A DNA stretch of 64,000 nt from Bradyrhizobium jicamae (lineage in GTDB: Bacteria; Pseudomonadota; Alphaproteobacteria; Rhizobiales; Xanthobacteraceae): the NCBI RefSeq assembly GCF_018130695.1, contig NZ_JAFCJX010000004.1:124001-188000 (forward strand), given 5' to 3'. Both the position numbers and the translations under genes were made by a program. The notes beneath the pieces are model-generated. The model ran no database searches, was not told where the DNA came from, and saw nothing but the letters and a program-made list of their open reading frames with translations. Within the stretch, counting starts at the first letter, position 1, and every line of letters begins with the position of its first letter. This document shows, piece by piece, positions 1-8,948 of the stretch.

Positions 1-1354
1 GATGGCGCTGGCTGAGTTGCCGGGCCCTTACGATCTTGGCGAATACGGTGTTCGTTCACGCGGTGTCACCACCAACACCTGCATGATGGCGCCGTATCGC
101 GGCGTGTCGCGACCGATGCTGACCTTCTCCATGGAGCGTCTGATGGAGGTGGCGGCAAAACGCCTCGGCATCGATGCGGTCGAGATCAGACGGCGTAATC
201 TGATCGGCACGTTTCCGCACCGCTCGCCGACCGGCCTCGTCTATGACGAGGGCAGCTATCTGCAGGCGATGGAGACGGCCGTCAAAGCCATCAACCTTCC
301 GGCGTTTCGGGCGCGGCAGACCGCGCTGCGCAAGCGCAACCGCCATCTCGGCGTCGGCCTCTCGGTGTTCAGCGAGCGTACCGGATACGGCACGCCGGCC
401 TACGCCGCGCGCGGCATGGACATCGTTCCCGGCTATGAGATCGTCGATTGCACGATGGATCCGTCGGGGAACGTCGTGCTGCGCATCGGGTCCTCGCCGC
501 ATGGCCAGGGCTTGAAGACCAGCCTTGCCCAGCTTGTAGGGGATGAATTGGGCATCGAGCCGCAGCGGATCAGGGTCGTCTCCGGTGACACGGATGCCAC
601 GCCCTATGGCTGGGGCACTTTCGCCAGCCGCTCGATGGTGATCGCCGGCGGTGCATCCAAGCTTGCCGCGGGACAGGTCGCCGGCAAGCTCAAGGCGATC
701 GCCGCGCATCTGATGGAAGCAAGCCCCGACGACATCACGCTGGAGAACGGCCTCGCCCGCGTCAGCAATTCCAACCGGACGACGGAGATCGGCGCCTTGG
801 CACGCGCAGCCTATCACCAGAGCCACAAGTTCAAAGGACTGTCGCCGGGGCTGCATGAAAGCGCCGTCTACGATCCCGGCGGGACCTTCTCGAACGCCTG
901 CCACGTCGCCATCGTCGAGGTCGATATCGAGACCGGCGGCGTCAGGATCGAACGCTTCCTGGTGGTCGAGGATGCCGGTGTCCTGATCAACCCGATGATC
1001 GTCGACGGGCAGATCGCCGGCGGCGTCGCGCAGGGGATTGCCAACGCGCTGTTCGAGGAGATGATCTACGACGAGAACGGCAATCTGCTGACGGCGTCGT
1101 TCGCGGACTATTTGCTGCCAACCTCGGCGGAGATCCCGGAGATCGAGATCACCCATATGGAGACGGTGTCGCCCGAAAGCGTCACCAAGGCCAAGGGCGT
1201 CGGCGAAGGCGGCGCGATCGGTGCGCCGGCTGCGGTCGTCAACGCGATCGTCGACGCGCTGTCGCCGTTCGGTATCGAGCTGTTCGAATTGCCGGCGACA
1301 CCGCAACGGATTCGCGAGCAGCTCCGCAAGGCGGGAGTATCGGTCCATGGCTAG
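1..1354 (+). CDS. Molybdopterin-binding hydroxylase large subunit, C-terminal part (cut by window start)
   Basis: This is the C-terminal 450 or so residues of a xanthine-dehydrogenase/CO-dehydrogenase-type molybdenum subunit; reading starts in frame at base 2 and the N-terminus lies outside the window. The substrate-pocket segment PYRGVSRP is near residue 31 of the fragment. The C-terminal GVGEGG loop near residue 400 carries the conserved Glu that acts as base during hydroxylation. The CoxL-type AYxCSFR loop is absent, so CO oxidation is unlikely. The stop overlaps the start of the following [2Fe-2S] gene by 8 bp, so the two are translationally coupled and probably form one enzyme. Family assignment is firm; the substrate is unknown, with an N-heterocycle favoured by context. 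Confidence 0.93.
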   Translation, partial: MALAELPGPYDLGEYGVRSRGVTTNTCMMAPYRGVSRPMLTFSMERLMEVAAKRLGIDAVEIRRRNLIGTFPHRSPTGLVYDEGSYLQAMETAVKAINLPAFRARQTALRKRNRHLGVGLSVFSERTGYGTPAYAARGMDIVPGYEIVDCTMDPSGNVVLRIGSSPHGQGLKTSLAQLVGDELGIEPQRIRVVSGDTDATPYGWGTFASRSMVIAGGASKLAAGQVAGKLKAIAAHLMEASPDDITLENGLARVSNSNRTTEIGALARAAYHQSHKFKGLSPGLHESAVYDPGGTFSNACHVAIVEVDIETGGVRIERFLVVEDAGVLINPMIVDGQIAGGVAQGIANALFEEMIYDENGNLLTASFADYLLPTSAEIPEIEITHMETVSPESVTKAKGVGEGGAIGAPAAVVNAIVDALSPFGIELFELPATPQRIREQLRKAGVSVHG

Positions 1355-1835
1355 CAAGCGCGACGTCAATCTCACCATCAACGGCGCGTCCCACGCGGTC
1401 TCGATCGAGCCGCGCCGGACGCTGGCCGACGTGCTGCGCGACGATTGCGGGTTGACCGGCACCCATCTCGGCTGCGAGCACGGTGTCTGCGGCGCCTGTA
1501 CCGTGCTGGTCGACGGCAGGCCGGTCCGGTCCTGCCTGATGTTCGGCGTGCAGGCCGAGGGCAAGACAATCCGTACCGTCGAGGGGCTCGCCGACGGCGA
1601 CACGCTGCATCCGCTGCAGCAGGCGTTTTGGGAAAACCATGGACTGCAATGCGGCTTCTGCACGCCCGGCTTCCTGATGCTCGCCGCCGGCGCGCTGGAG
1701 GAAAACCCTGAGATGTCCGACAACGAGATCAAGGACGTGCTGTCCTCGAACCTGTGCCGCTGCACCGGCTATCAGAACATCGTCAAGGCGGTGCGGATCG
1801 CGGCGCGCGAATTGCGGGCGAGACCGCGGGCATGA
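1347..1835 (+). CDS. [2Fe-2S] subunit of molybdenum hydroxylase
   Basis: A 162-residue electron-transfer subunit that passes electrons from the Mo site towards an FAD subunit. It has the standard two clusters: plant-type ferredoxin cysteines C43, C48, C51 and C63, then the alpha-helical cluster cysteines C102, C105, C137 and C139 (QCGFC and LCRC). The ATG at 1347 overlaps the upstream stop, and its own stop overlaps the next ATG (ATGA), so it is sandwiched between two Mo-binding subunits. It could serve either of them. Length and motifs are normal for the family. Confidence 0.95.
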   Translation: MASKRDVNLTINGASHAVSIEPRRTLADVLRDDCGLTGTHLGCEHGVCGACTVLVDGRPVRSCLMFGVQAEGKTIRTVEGLADGDTLHPLQQAFWENHGLQCGFCTPGFLMLAAGALEENPEMSDNEIKDVLSSNLCRCTGYQNIVKAVRIAARELRARPRA

Positions 1836-4111
1836 GCCATATCGGCCGGTCGCTCCGGCGCATCGAGGATCGTCCACTGCTGCGCGGGGCCGGCGCGTTC
1901 GCGGCCGATTGCAATGCCCGTGACCAGCTCCACATGCGCGTCGTGCGTTCGCCGGTCGCGTTCGGGCGGATTCTCGGGATCGAGACCGCGGAGGCCTGCG
2001 CGCTCGACGGCGTCGTCGCGATCTGGACAATCGCAGACGTCGCCGAATTGCCGCCGATCGACTTTCGCCAGATGGGGCTCGAGGCGCTCGCGGCCTACCG
2101 CCAGTTCGTGCTGGCGCGCGACTACGTGCGCTATGTCGGCGAGCCGGTAGCTGTGGTGTTTGCCGTCGATCCCTATGTCGCGGAAGACGCGGCCGACCTA
2201 GTGTACTGCGATATCGATGAGCAGGCCGCGCAGCTCGATGCCACCGCACCGCCCGTGGCGTTCAAGCCCGACATCTATCCCGGGCTATTGTCGGAACCCG
2301 CGGTGCTCCGCCGCGCCTATGGTGACATCGACGCTGCCTTCGCCGCGGCCGAAAAGATCGTCGCGGTGGAGGTCAAGGTCGGGCGTCACACCGGCGTGCC
2401 GCTGGAAACCCGCGGCGCGCTCGGCGTCTACGACGCGGACAAGGACGTGGTGACGCTCTATGGCGTTGCCAAGGTGCCGCACTACAATCGTGACGCCATC
2501 ACGAGGATGCTCGGCCTCGGTCCGGGGCGGCTGCAGCTCAGCGAGGGCCATGTCGGCGGCGGTTTCGGCATCCGCGGTGAGCTCTATCCGGAGGACGTGC
2601 TGGTGTGCGCCGCGGCGCTGCGGCTGCACCGTCCGGTGAAATGGATCGAGGACCGCAAGGAGCATCTGCTCGCGGCCAATCATTCGCGCGATCAGGTCTA
2701 TCGATTGCGCGCCGCCGTTGACAAAAGAGGCTTCATCCTCGGCCTCAAGGCGGAGTTCTTCACCGACCAGGGCGCTTATGTGCGCACCCACGGCACCACG
2801 GTGACCGATCTGTCCGCGGCCATGCTGCCGGGGCCCTACGTCATTCCCGCCTATTGCGTTGAGGGACATATCCGGCTCACCAACAAGACGCCGGCCGGCA
2901 CCTACCGCGCGCCCGGCCGCTACGAGTCCACCTTTGCCCGCGAGCGGTTGATCGACAAGATCGCCAGTGACCTCGGTCTGTCGCCGGTCGAAGTGCGCCG
3001 CGCCAACTTCATCGCCGCCGAGGCGATGCCGTTCGATCGCGGCATCCAGACGCTTGGAACCGGCGTCGTCTATGATTCCGGAAAGTACGGCGATCTGCTC
3101 GAACGCGTGCTGGATCGTCTCGATTACGATCAGCTGCAGCAAGAGCTCGCCGCGCGTCGAGATCGCGGCGAGCACGTCGGGCTCGGCGTCGCCTGTTTCG
3201 TCGAAAAGAGCGGCCTGGGCCCGCAGGACCTGGTCCGGATCAGGGTCGATGGCCGCGGCACCATCGAGATCGTGACCGGTGTCGCTTCCGTCGGGCAGGG
3301 CGTCGAGACCGTGCTGGCGCAGATCTGCGCGGAGACGATCGACGTTCCGATCGAGCGGATCAGCGTGGTCCATGGTCAGACCGACCGGATCGAGATCGGC
3401 TTTGGCGCGTTTGCGTCCCGCGTCACGGTGATGGCGGGCTCCGCGGTGAAGATCGCGTCCGAGGCCCTGCGCGACCGTGCGCTTGCGACCGCGGCCAAGC
3501 TGCTGCAGACGACGCCCGATACGCTACGTCTGTCGAACGGAACGGTTGAGGCGATCGACGGCGGGGCGTCGCTGCCGCTCGGAGACGTCGCTTTGCATCT
3601 GGAGGAGTCCGGCGGCCTTACGGGCGAGGGCCGGTTCGTCGCCGGCCACATGACCTATCCCTACGGCATCCATGCGGCGCAGGTGAAGGTCGACCCGTCG
3701 ACCTGCGGGATCACGATCGAGCGCTATCTGGTCGGCTATGACGTCGGGCGCGCCATCAATCCGATGCTGATCGAGGGGCAGATCGTCGGCGCGGCCGCGC
3801 AGGGGATCGGCGGCGCGTTGCTGGAGGAGTTCGTCTATGACGAGAACGGCCAGCCGCTGGCGGCGAGTTTTGCCGACTATCTGATGCCGACCTGTCATGA
3901 GGTGCCGGAGATCGAGGTCCTGCTGCGCGAGGATGCGCCGTCACCGCTCAATCCCCTCGGCGTCAAGGGCGCCGGCGAGGCCGGCATCAATGCCGTTGGC
4001 GCCGCGCTTGCCGCTGCAATTGACGCTGCACTTCAAAAGCCGGGGGTCGTGACGCAGCTTCCGATCACGCCGGCCCGGCTGCATGCGATTCTGCGAGGCC
4101 GGCGACCATGA
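1832..4111 (+). CDS. Molybdopterin-binding hydroxylase large subunit
   Basis: A complete 759-residue Mo subunit of the xanthine dehydrogenase superfamily. It begins MSHIGRSLRR, has the cofactor loop GGGFG near residue 242, GTYRAPGRY near 356 in the substrate pocket, and GAGEAG near 714-719 with the conserved catalytic Glu. It lacks the CoxL signature. The start overlaps the stop of the [2Fe-2S] gene (ATGA). The pocket motif differs from the two other large subunits in the window (PYRGVSR and PYRGAGR), so different substrates or positions of attack are likely. Its stop faces the convergent regulator gene at 4116. Confidence 0.94.
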   Translation: MSHIGRSLRRIEDRPLLRGAGAFAADCNARDQLHMRVVRSPVAFGRILGIETAEACALDGVVAIWTIADVAELPPIDFRQMGLEALAAYRQFVLARDYVRYVGEPVAVVFAVDPYVAEDAADLVYCDIDEQAAQLDATAPPVAFKPDIYPGLLSEPAVLRRAYGDIDAAFAAAEKIVAVEVKVGRHTGVPLETRGALGVYDADKDVVTLYGVAKVPHYNRDAITRMLGLGPGRLQLSEGHVGGGFGIRGELYPEDVLVCAAALRLHRPVKWIEDRKEHLLAANHSRDQVYRLRAAVDKRGFILGLKAEFFTDQGAYVRTHGTTVTDLSAAMLPGPYVIPAYCVEGHIRLTNKTPAGTYRAPGRYESTFARERLIDKIASDLGLSPVEVRRANFIAAEAMPFDRGIQTLGTGVVYDSGKYGDLLERVLDRLDYDQLQQELAARRDRGEHVGLGVACFVEKSGLGPQDLVRIRVDGRGTIEIVTGVASVGQGVETVLAQICAETIDVPIERISVVHGQTDRIEIGFGAFASRVTVMAGSAVKIASEALRDRALATAAKLLQTTPDTLRLSNGTVEAIDGGASLPLGDVALHLEESGGLTGEGRFVAGHMTYPYGIHAAQVKVDPSTCGITIERYLVGYDVGRAINPMLIEGQIVGAAAQGIGGALLEEFVYDENGQPLAASFADYLMPTCHEVPEIEVLLREDAPSPLNPLGVKGAGEAGINAVGAALAAAIDAALQKPGVVTQLPITPARLHAILRGRRP

Positions 4112-4115
4112 TGTC

Positions 4116-4730
4116 TCATTCACGGTCGAGGTTGAACCACAGCGTGCGGACCGTGGTCTTGCCGTGGTTCCAGATCTTGTGCTTACGGCGGGAGCTGTAG
4201 GCGATGAGGTCGCCCTGCCGCAACACATGCTTGGTGCCGTCGACCTCGACGGTCAGTACGCCCTGCAGCACGAAGCCGTATTCAAAACCGTCATGGTGGA
4301 TCGGATGCTCGGCGCTGCCGGTATGGGGGGCGTATTCATTGACGGCAACCGAGACTCCGCGGCTGCGGTCCTCGCGCAGCAGCCGGCGCACCACGTGCTG
4401 CGCGGTCTCGACCTTGCGTGCCTCGGAGGCGCGCACCACGATCTTTTCCTCGCTCTCGGCGCCGTTGACCAGCAGGTCCGACATCGTGACCCCGAGCGCG
4501 CTCGCGATCACGATCAGCGAACCGATCGACGGCGAGGCGCGGCCGCGCTCGACCAGGCTGAGCATCGAGGTCGAGAGCCCCGAAACATCGGCAAGCTCCT
4601 GCAGCGTCAACCCGCGCAGCTGCCGCAATTCCCGGATCCTGATTCCGATCGCCGCCAGCGTGTTCGCCGTGGTCTCGGCGATCTCCTCCGGTAGCGCTTC
4701 GAGGTTCGCCTCGGTGCCGCGTTCGCTCAT
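4116..4730 (-). CDS. XRE-family regulator with C-terminal cupin domain
   Basis: A 204-residue regulator: a helix-turn-helix of the XRE type at about residues 28-85, followed by a cupin effector domain in the last 80 or so residues (for example EHPIHHDGFEYGF). Such proteins usually sense a small metabolite in the cupin and control nearby catabolic genes. I chose the ATG at 4730 because AGGAA lies at a good distance upstream; a TTG at 4772 would add 14 residues but has no visible ribosome site. It diverges from the cupin/cyclase operon and converges with the Mo hydroxylase operon, so it may regulate both. Confidence 0.92.
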   Translation of the reverse strand: MSERGTEANLEALPEEIAETTANTLAAIGIRIRELRQLRGLTLQELADVSGLSTSMLSLVERGRASPSIGSLIVIASALGVTMSDLLVNGAESEEKIVVRASEARKVETAQHVVRRLLREDRSRGVSVAVNEYAPHTGSAEHPIHHDGFEYGFVLQGVLTVEVDGTKHVLRQGDLIAYSSRRKHKIWNHGKTTVRTLWFNLDRE

Positions 4731-4797
4731 GTCGTGACGTTCCTTGTGCCGCTCCGCTTCAGTCGTTCGCAAAGTAGACGTTGCCCGGTCTCGGATT

Positions 4798-4812
4798 TTG
4801 AATTATATTCAA
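4798..4812. promoter_or_regulatory. Candidate operator between XRE regulator and cupin operon
   Basis: The inverted repeat TTGAAT-TAT-ATTCAA has 6-nt perfect arms and lies in the AT-rich divergent intergenic region, 68 bp from the regulator start and 23 bp from the first cupin ATG. Position and symmetry suit an operator for the XRE/cupin regulator. Binding is inferred. Confidence 0.4.
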
Positions 4813-4834
4813 AAATATTGATCTGTCCTAAAAT

Positions 4835-5245
4835 ATGCAGGTGGCGATGACCAGCACTCCGTTACCCCGTGTCCGCGTCATCGACAGCGCGGTCGGGTGT
4901 CCAGAAATACCCATCGTCGAGGGCGAGGGCAACGCGAAGGTTGTGCTGTCACCACATAACGGTGCCACCTTTCGCAGCTTTCAACTGGTCTCCCTGAAAC
5001 AGGGGGCCCGCACCATCGGGCTGAGGCACGCGTCGAATTGCGTCTACTACGTGATGGAAGGTTCGGGCGCCATCGTCGACGCCGCCGCCGGCTCACGTGT
5101 CGATCTCGCGGAGGGCAGCATGGTCCATATCGATGCCGGCGATCTCTATCGCATCGAGGCTGGCGAAGCCGGCATCAAGGTGATCGGCGGACCATGCCCG
5201 CCGGATGAGAACCTGTATGCCGGCCTTACGGCGGTCGGGAGCTGA
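4835..5245 (+). CDS. Small cupin protein
   Basis: A 136-residue single-domain cupin. The first cupin motif reads RHASNCVYYVMEGSG and keeps only one of the usual two metal-binding histidines; the second motif has VHIDAGDLYRIEA. Metal binding may therefore be weak or absent, and a binding or accessory role is as likely as catalysis. Either ATG 4835 or ATG 4847 could be the start; neither has a well-spaced ribosome site. It leads an operon with a second cupin, a CoxG-like protein and a cyclase-family enzyme. Confidence 0.85.
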   Translation: MQVAMTSTPLPRVRVIDSAVGCPEIPIVEGEGNAKVVLSPHNGATFRSFQLVSLKQGARTIGLRHASNCVYYVMEGSGAIVDAAAGSRVDLAEGSMVHIDAGDLYRIEAGEAGIKVIGGPCPPDENLYAGLTAVGS

Positions 5246-5251
5246 TCACCG

Positions 5252-5656
5252 ATGGCCATTCGTCTGTTTCACCGCGATCACCCCTCGTTGCGGCTGCCGC
5301 TGATCTCGAAGGATGCCCGGTTCGTGATCTGGCCCGGCGTCGGCGCCTGGGAGGCGAACCTGAACTACGTCCGCCTCGAACCCGGCGAGGCCAACGTTCC
5401 GCACATCCACACGCTGTCGGAGGACACGATCTTCATCCTCGAAGGCCAGGGCACGATCCACGACTACACCAACGACATCGCGGTGCCGTTCCACGCCGGA
5501 TGCATCGTCCATGTGCCGGTCGGCATCAAGCACGCGGTCAAGGCGGATCGCGGCACCGGAATCGTCAGCGTCGGTGGACCGGCGCCGGCCGACGTTCCCT
5601 TGCTGAAGGCGGCCGGTGCGCTGCCGGCGGATGCCGCGCCGCCGCCCGTCACTTAA
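5252..5656 (+). CDS. Small cupin protein with complete metal site
   Basis: A 134-residue cupin six bases after the previous one. Motif 1 contains HIH followed by Glu (PHIHTLSEDTIFILEGQG) and motif 2 contains His (GCIVHVPVGIKHA), so the usual 3-His/1-Glu metal site is complete, unlike its neighbour. It may be an oxygenase, isomerase or lyase acting on a heterocycle metabolite, or it may pair with the upstream cupin. No specific reaction can be assigned. Confidence 0.87.
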   Translation: MAIRLFHRDHPSLRLPLISKDARFVIWPGVGAWEANLNYVRLEPGEANVPHIHTLSEDTIFILEGQGTIHDYTNDIAVPFHAGCIVHVPVGIKHAVKADRGTGIVSVGGPAPADVPLLKAAGALPADAAPPPVT

Positions 5657-5696
5657 GTCCTGGAGCCAGCATGACAGGAAAGCAGCGAGTCGGCGC

Positions 5697-6281
5697 ATGA
5701 AGCTGCATCAGGAATTCGTCATCGCGCGGCCGCTCGACGAGGTCTGGCGTTTCTTTCACGACGTTCCCGCTGTCGCAGCCTGCCTGCCGGGCGCGGAATA
5801 TCTTGGCCCCAGGGATGATGGCCGGCATGCGGGCAAGGTGTCGGCCAAGGTCGGTCCATTCCAGGCGAGCTTTGAGGGCGAGGCGGAAGTCCGTTACGAC
5901 GAGGCGGCCAAATCGGTCGCGCTCGAAGGCAAGGGCGTTGACCGCAAGGGCGCCAGCCGCGGCAAGATGACGATGGTCTGCTCGCTGCAGCCGGTCGGCG
6001 CGGGAACCGCGATCACTGTCGATTCCGACGTGCAATTGTCCGGCACCATCGCCCAGTTCGGCCGAACCGGCCTGATCACCGAGATCGCCAACGCGCTGGT
6101 CGCTGATTTCGTCGCCAATGCGGAGGCCGCGATGGGTGCCCGTGCCGCGCCGTCCGCCGCAAGCGAGAAGCCGCTTGCTGCAAGCGATAGCGCTGCAGCG
6201 GTACGCCCGATCGGTGGCCTTGCGTTGCTGTTGGCCGCCTTGCGGGGCGTTTTCAGATCCCTGTTTCGCCGCACGGCGTGA
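5697..6281 (+). CDS. CoxG-like SRPBCC protein
   Basis: A 194-residue START/SRPBCC-fold protein of the carbon monoxide dehydrogenase subunit G family (pattern EVWRFFHDVPAVAACLPGAE near the N-terminus). CoxG relatives recruit Mo hydroxylases to the membrane or bind hydrophobic substrates. The last 25 or so residues are hydrophobic and basic (IGGLALLLAALRGVFRSLFR), consistent with a membrane-associating tail. I chose ATG 5697 because homology begins there. It lies between the cupins and the cyclase and probably serves the neighbouring Mo hydroxylases. Confidence 0.88.
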   Translation: MKLHQEFVIARPLDEVWRFFHDVPAVAACLPGAEYLGPRDDGRHAGKVSAKVGPFQASFEGEAEVRYDEAAKSVALEGKGVDRKGASRGKMTMVCSLQPVGAGTAITVDSDVQLSGTIAQFGRTGLITEIANALVADFVANAEAAMGARAAPSAASEKPLAASDSAAAVRPIGGLALLLAALRGVFRSLFRRTA

Positions 6282-6307
6282 CATTCGAATCAGACAAGGA
6301 ATCCGCC

Positions 6308-7156
6308 ATGAAGATCGTCGACATGAGTCATCTGATGAACGTGCACACGCCCGGCTGGGTCGGCTACGCCGGCAACAAGATGTACTATGCACAAAACCTT
6401 CAAACCAAGATGATCGTCGCGCAGCGTATCGACACCGCGCTGCATGTCGGCACGCATATCGATGGCGCCATGCACGGCACCGACGGCATGGGCGACATGG
6501 CATCCTATCCGCTGGATTTTCTGGTCGGCCCCGGCGCCGTGGTCGACGTCTCGCCCCACATGGACGATTGGGCCGTGATCACGCCCGAGATGATCGAGGC
6601 CGCGCCGGTCGAGGTGAGGGAAGGCGACATCCTGATCCTGCACACCGGCTGGCACCGCTATTGGGAGGGACAACCGCAGCAGGACCTAGTGCGCTATTTC
6701 TGCATGCATCCCGGCGGCAAGATCGAGCTGCTGCAATGGATGCTGAAGAAGAAGATCAAATGGTTCGGCATCGATTGCGGCTCCGGCGACCACGCCATGA
6801 ACACCTCGATCCGCCTGATGCGCCCTGATCTGACCAAGCGCTTCGAAGCCAAGGTCGGCATGAGCTGCGACGCGTTCTTCGGCGAATACAGCTACGTGCA
6901 CAAGAAATCCGGCCGGCAGGTCACCGAAGACATGTTTCCGTTCCACTCCTACGCCTTCCAGGAAGGGCTGATCCACGCCGAGAATGTCGGCGGCGACATC
7001 GAGAAGATGTTGAACAAGCGGGCGATCATCGGCGCGTTTCCGTGGCGCTATGAGGGCCTTGAAGCCTGTCCGTGCCGGATCGTCTGCTTCGAGGGCATGG
7101 ACGAAAACGTCGAGGCTGTCGGCAACGTCGCCAAGGCCATCTTCCAGCGGCGCTGA
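6308..7156 (+). CDS. Cyclase-family metal-dependent hydrolase (kynurenine formamidase/isatin hydrolase type)
   Basis: A 282-residue enzyme of the cyclase family, whose members open cyclic amides (isatin hydrolase) or hydrolyse N-formylkynurenine. The metal motif HxGTHxDxPxH appears as HVGTHIDGAMH, with all His and Asp ligands kept but the proline replaced by alanine. AAGGA lies 8 bases before ATG 6308, which fixes the start. In this context it is a plausible second amide-opening enzyme beside the ring-opening amidohydrolase at 11287. The exact substrate is not determinable. Confidence 0.9.
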   Translation: MKIVDMSHLMNVHTPGWVGYAGNKMYYAQNLQTKMIVAQRIDTALHVGTHIDGAMHGTDGMGDMASYPLDFLVGPGAVVDVSPHMDDWAVITPEMIEAAPVEVREGDILILHTGWHRYWEGQPQQDLVRYFCMHPGGKIELLQWMLKKKIKWFGIDCGSGDHAMNTSIRLMRPDLTKRFEAKVGMSCDAFFGEYSYVHKKSGRQVTEDMFPFHSYAFQEGLIHAENVGGDIEKMLNKRAIIGAFPWRYEGLEACPCRIVCFEGMDENVEAVGNVAKAIFQRR

Positions 7157-7182
7157 TACGGGGCGGCCCGGCCGATGACGCC

Positions 7183-7392
7183 ATGATCCTGTTCTGGCGA
7201 GATTATCATGTCGTGACGATGAGCGACGATAGCCGCTCGGCGTGGCGATGGGAAATCAGGCGCCGCAGCGCACCGATGGGTGTCAAGCTGAATGGCGATG
7301 GATTCATGTCACAGCGGGCGGCCGAGGAGGCCGGCAGGCAGGCGCTCGCGACATTCCTGAACGCGCTCACCTCCGAGGAGCGACGCGGCTGA
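7183..7392 (+). CDS. Small hypothetical protein
   Basis: A 69-residue reading frame starting MILFWRDYHVV and ending in a helical, basic C-terminus. No domain is recognised. It lies 26 bases after the cyclase gene on the same strand and ends before a 199-bp gap leading to the next operon. It shows no internal repeats or membrane segment. It could be a genuine small gene or a chance frame; composition and position are the only support. Confidence 0.5.
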   Translation: MILFWRDYHVVTMSDDSRSAWRWEIRRRSAPMGVKLNGDGFMSQRAAEEAGRQALATFLNALTSEERRG

Positions 7393-7591
7393 TATCACCG
7401 CTGGTCGGCACGACATTGCGTTTGCAAAATCTTTATGCAGATCGAGAGCAGAATGAGCAAGCAATCGCTGGATTTCGATGCAACTCCGGCGTCGTTTCCG
7501 ATTGCGGGCTTTTGACTCAAGCGCTTCGACGATCGATACTTTCGCGTTGCATGCGCCGCATCGATGCAGGCGCGGTTTCCGAGCGAGAACG

Positions 7592-8467
7592 ATGAAGCCT
7601 GCGCCATTCAGATATATTGCAGCTTCGTCTCTCGATCATGCGCTTGCCCTGAAGGCCGAGCATGGCGATGAGGCCCGCTTCCTTGCCGGCGGTCAGAGCT
7701 TGATCCCGGCGATGAATTTTCGATTGGCGCGGCCGGCCGTGCTGATCGACATCAACGGCCTCGGCGAGCTCTCAGGCGTCGAACGATCGCGGGACGAGAT
7801 CCGGGTCGGCGCGTTGACGCGCTATCATTCCCTCGAAGGCGACCGCGGATTCCTGGCCGACTGCCCGCTGTTTGCCGACGCGCTGCCGCACATCGCCCAT
7901 CCGCAGATCCGCAATCGCGGCACGATCGGCGGCAACCTGTCCCACGCCGATCCGGCTTCCGAATTGCCGGCGCTTGCGGTTGCGATGCAGGCGCAGATGC
8001 GGATCAAGTCGGCGAACGGCGAACGCCGGGTCGATGCGTCCGAATTCTTCCAGGGACTGCTGACGACCGACATGCAGAGCGATGAGATGCTGGTCGAGAT
8101 CGTCTTTCCGCCGCCGACAGCGCGGAGCGGGGCCTGCTTCATGGAAGTGGCGCGGCGGCGGGGCGATTTCGCGCTTGCCGGCGTGGCCGCCGTCGTGACG
8201 CTCGACGCGCAGGGATGCTGCGCGCAGTTGCGGCTCGCGCTGTGCGGTGTCGGCGAAACGCCGGTCGACGCCAGCGCCGCCGCGGCATCCCTGATCGGGC
8301 AGCCCTGCACGGGCGAGGCGATCGAGGCCGTCGCGGTCGACGTCCAGGGCACGATCGATCCATCGGGTAACGTTCACGCCACCGCCGATTATCAGCGGCA
8401 CATCGCCGGCGTTCTCGTCCAGCGCGCGATCAGTACGGCGCAGTCGCGGGCCGCCGATGCAGCCTGA
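7592..8467 (+). CDS. FAD-binding subunit of molybdenum hydroxylase (CoxM type)
   Basis: A 291-residue FAD subunit that takes electrons from the [2Fe-2S] subunit and passes them to an acceptor. FAD-binding motifs are AGGQS (residues 32-36) and TIGGNLSHADPASE (about 111-124), both in standard positions. The start at 7592 follows a 199-bp leader, which should hold the operon promoter. Its stop overlaps the next gene by 11 bp. It is the only FAD subunit in the window although three Mo subunits are present. Confidence 0.95.
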   Translation: MKPAPFRYIAASSLDHALALKAEHGDEARFLAGGQSLIPAMNFRLARPAVLIDINGLGELSGVERSRDEIRVGALTRYHSLEGDRGFLADCPLFADALPHIAHPQIRNRGTIGGNLSHADPASELPALAVAMQAQMRIKSANGERRVDASEFFQGLLTTDMQSDEMLVEIVFPPPTARSGACFMEVARRRGDFALAGVAAVVTLDAQGCCAQLRLALCGVGETPVDASAAAASLIGQPCTGEAIEAVAVDVQGTIDPSGNVHATADYQRHIAGVLVQRAISTAQSRAADAA

Positions 8468-8948
8468 GCGGCACGACGTCGAACTGTCCGTCAACGGTAC
8501 GATCTACCGGCGTACGGTGGAGGCGCGAACTCTGCTCAGCGATTTTCTGCGGCATGACCTCGGGCTCGCCGGCACCCATGTCGGCTGCGAGCACGGCGTC
8601 TGCGGCGCCTGCACCATCCTGTTCGACGGCGCGCCGGTGCGCGCCTGCCTGATGCTGGCGGTCCAGGCCAACGGCCATGAGCTCGCGACGGTGGAGGGAC
8701 TGGCGGCGAGCACCGGCAAGCTGCATCCGGTGCAGCAGGCGATGCACGACCATCACGGCCTGCAATGCGGCTATTGCACGCCGGGCATCTTGTTGACGAT
8801 GACGGCCTATCTGAAGCGGAACCCGCAACCGTCCGAAGACGACGTACGCGAGGCGCTGTCGGGCAATTTGTGCCGTTGCACCGGCTACCAGAACATCGTC
8901 GATGCGATGCTGGCCGCGGCAGCGACGATGCGGACGGCTGCGCCATGA
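8457..8948 (+). CDS. [2Fe-2S] subunit of molybdenum hydroxylase
   Basis: A 163-residue two-cluster iron-sulfur subunit, paralogous to the one at 1347. Cluster cysteines are C44, C49, C52 and C64, then C104, C107, C139 and C141. It overlaps the FAD-subunit gene by 11 bp and the large-subunit gene by ATGA, giving a complete M-S-L operon order. All cluster ligands are present, so it should be functional. Confidence 0.95.
   Translation: MQPERHDVELSVNGTIYRRTVEARTLLSDFLRHDLGLAGTHVGCEHGVCGACTILFDGAPVRACLMLAVQANGHELATVEGLAASTGKLHPVQQAMHDHHGLQCGYCTPGILLTMTAYLKRNPQPSEDDVREALSGNLCRCTGYQNIVDAMLAAAATMRTAAP

Noticed and set aside
56..1765. 569-residue open frame on the minus strand
   Set aside because: It is antisense to the Mo subunit and [2Fe-2S] genes, rich in Arg, Asp and His, and has no family signature; a GC-rich shadow frame.
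4731..4772. Upstream TTG start for the XRE regulator
   Set aside because: No ribosome site before it, whereas ATG 4730 has AGGAA at good spacing.
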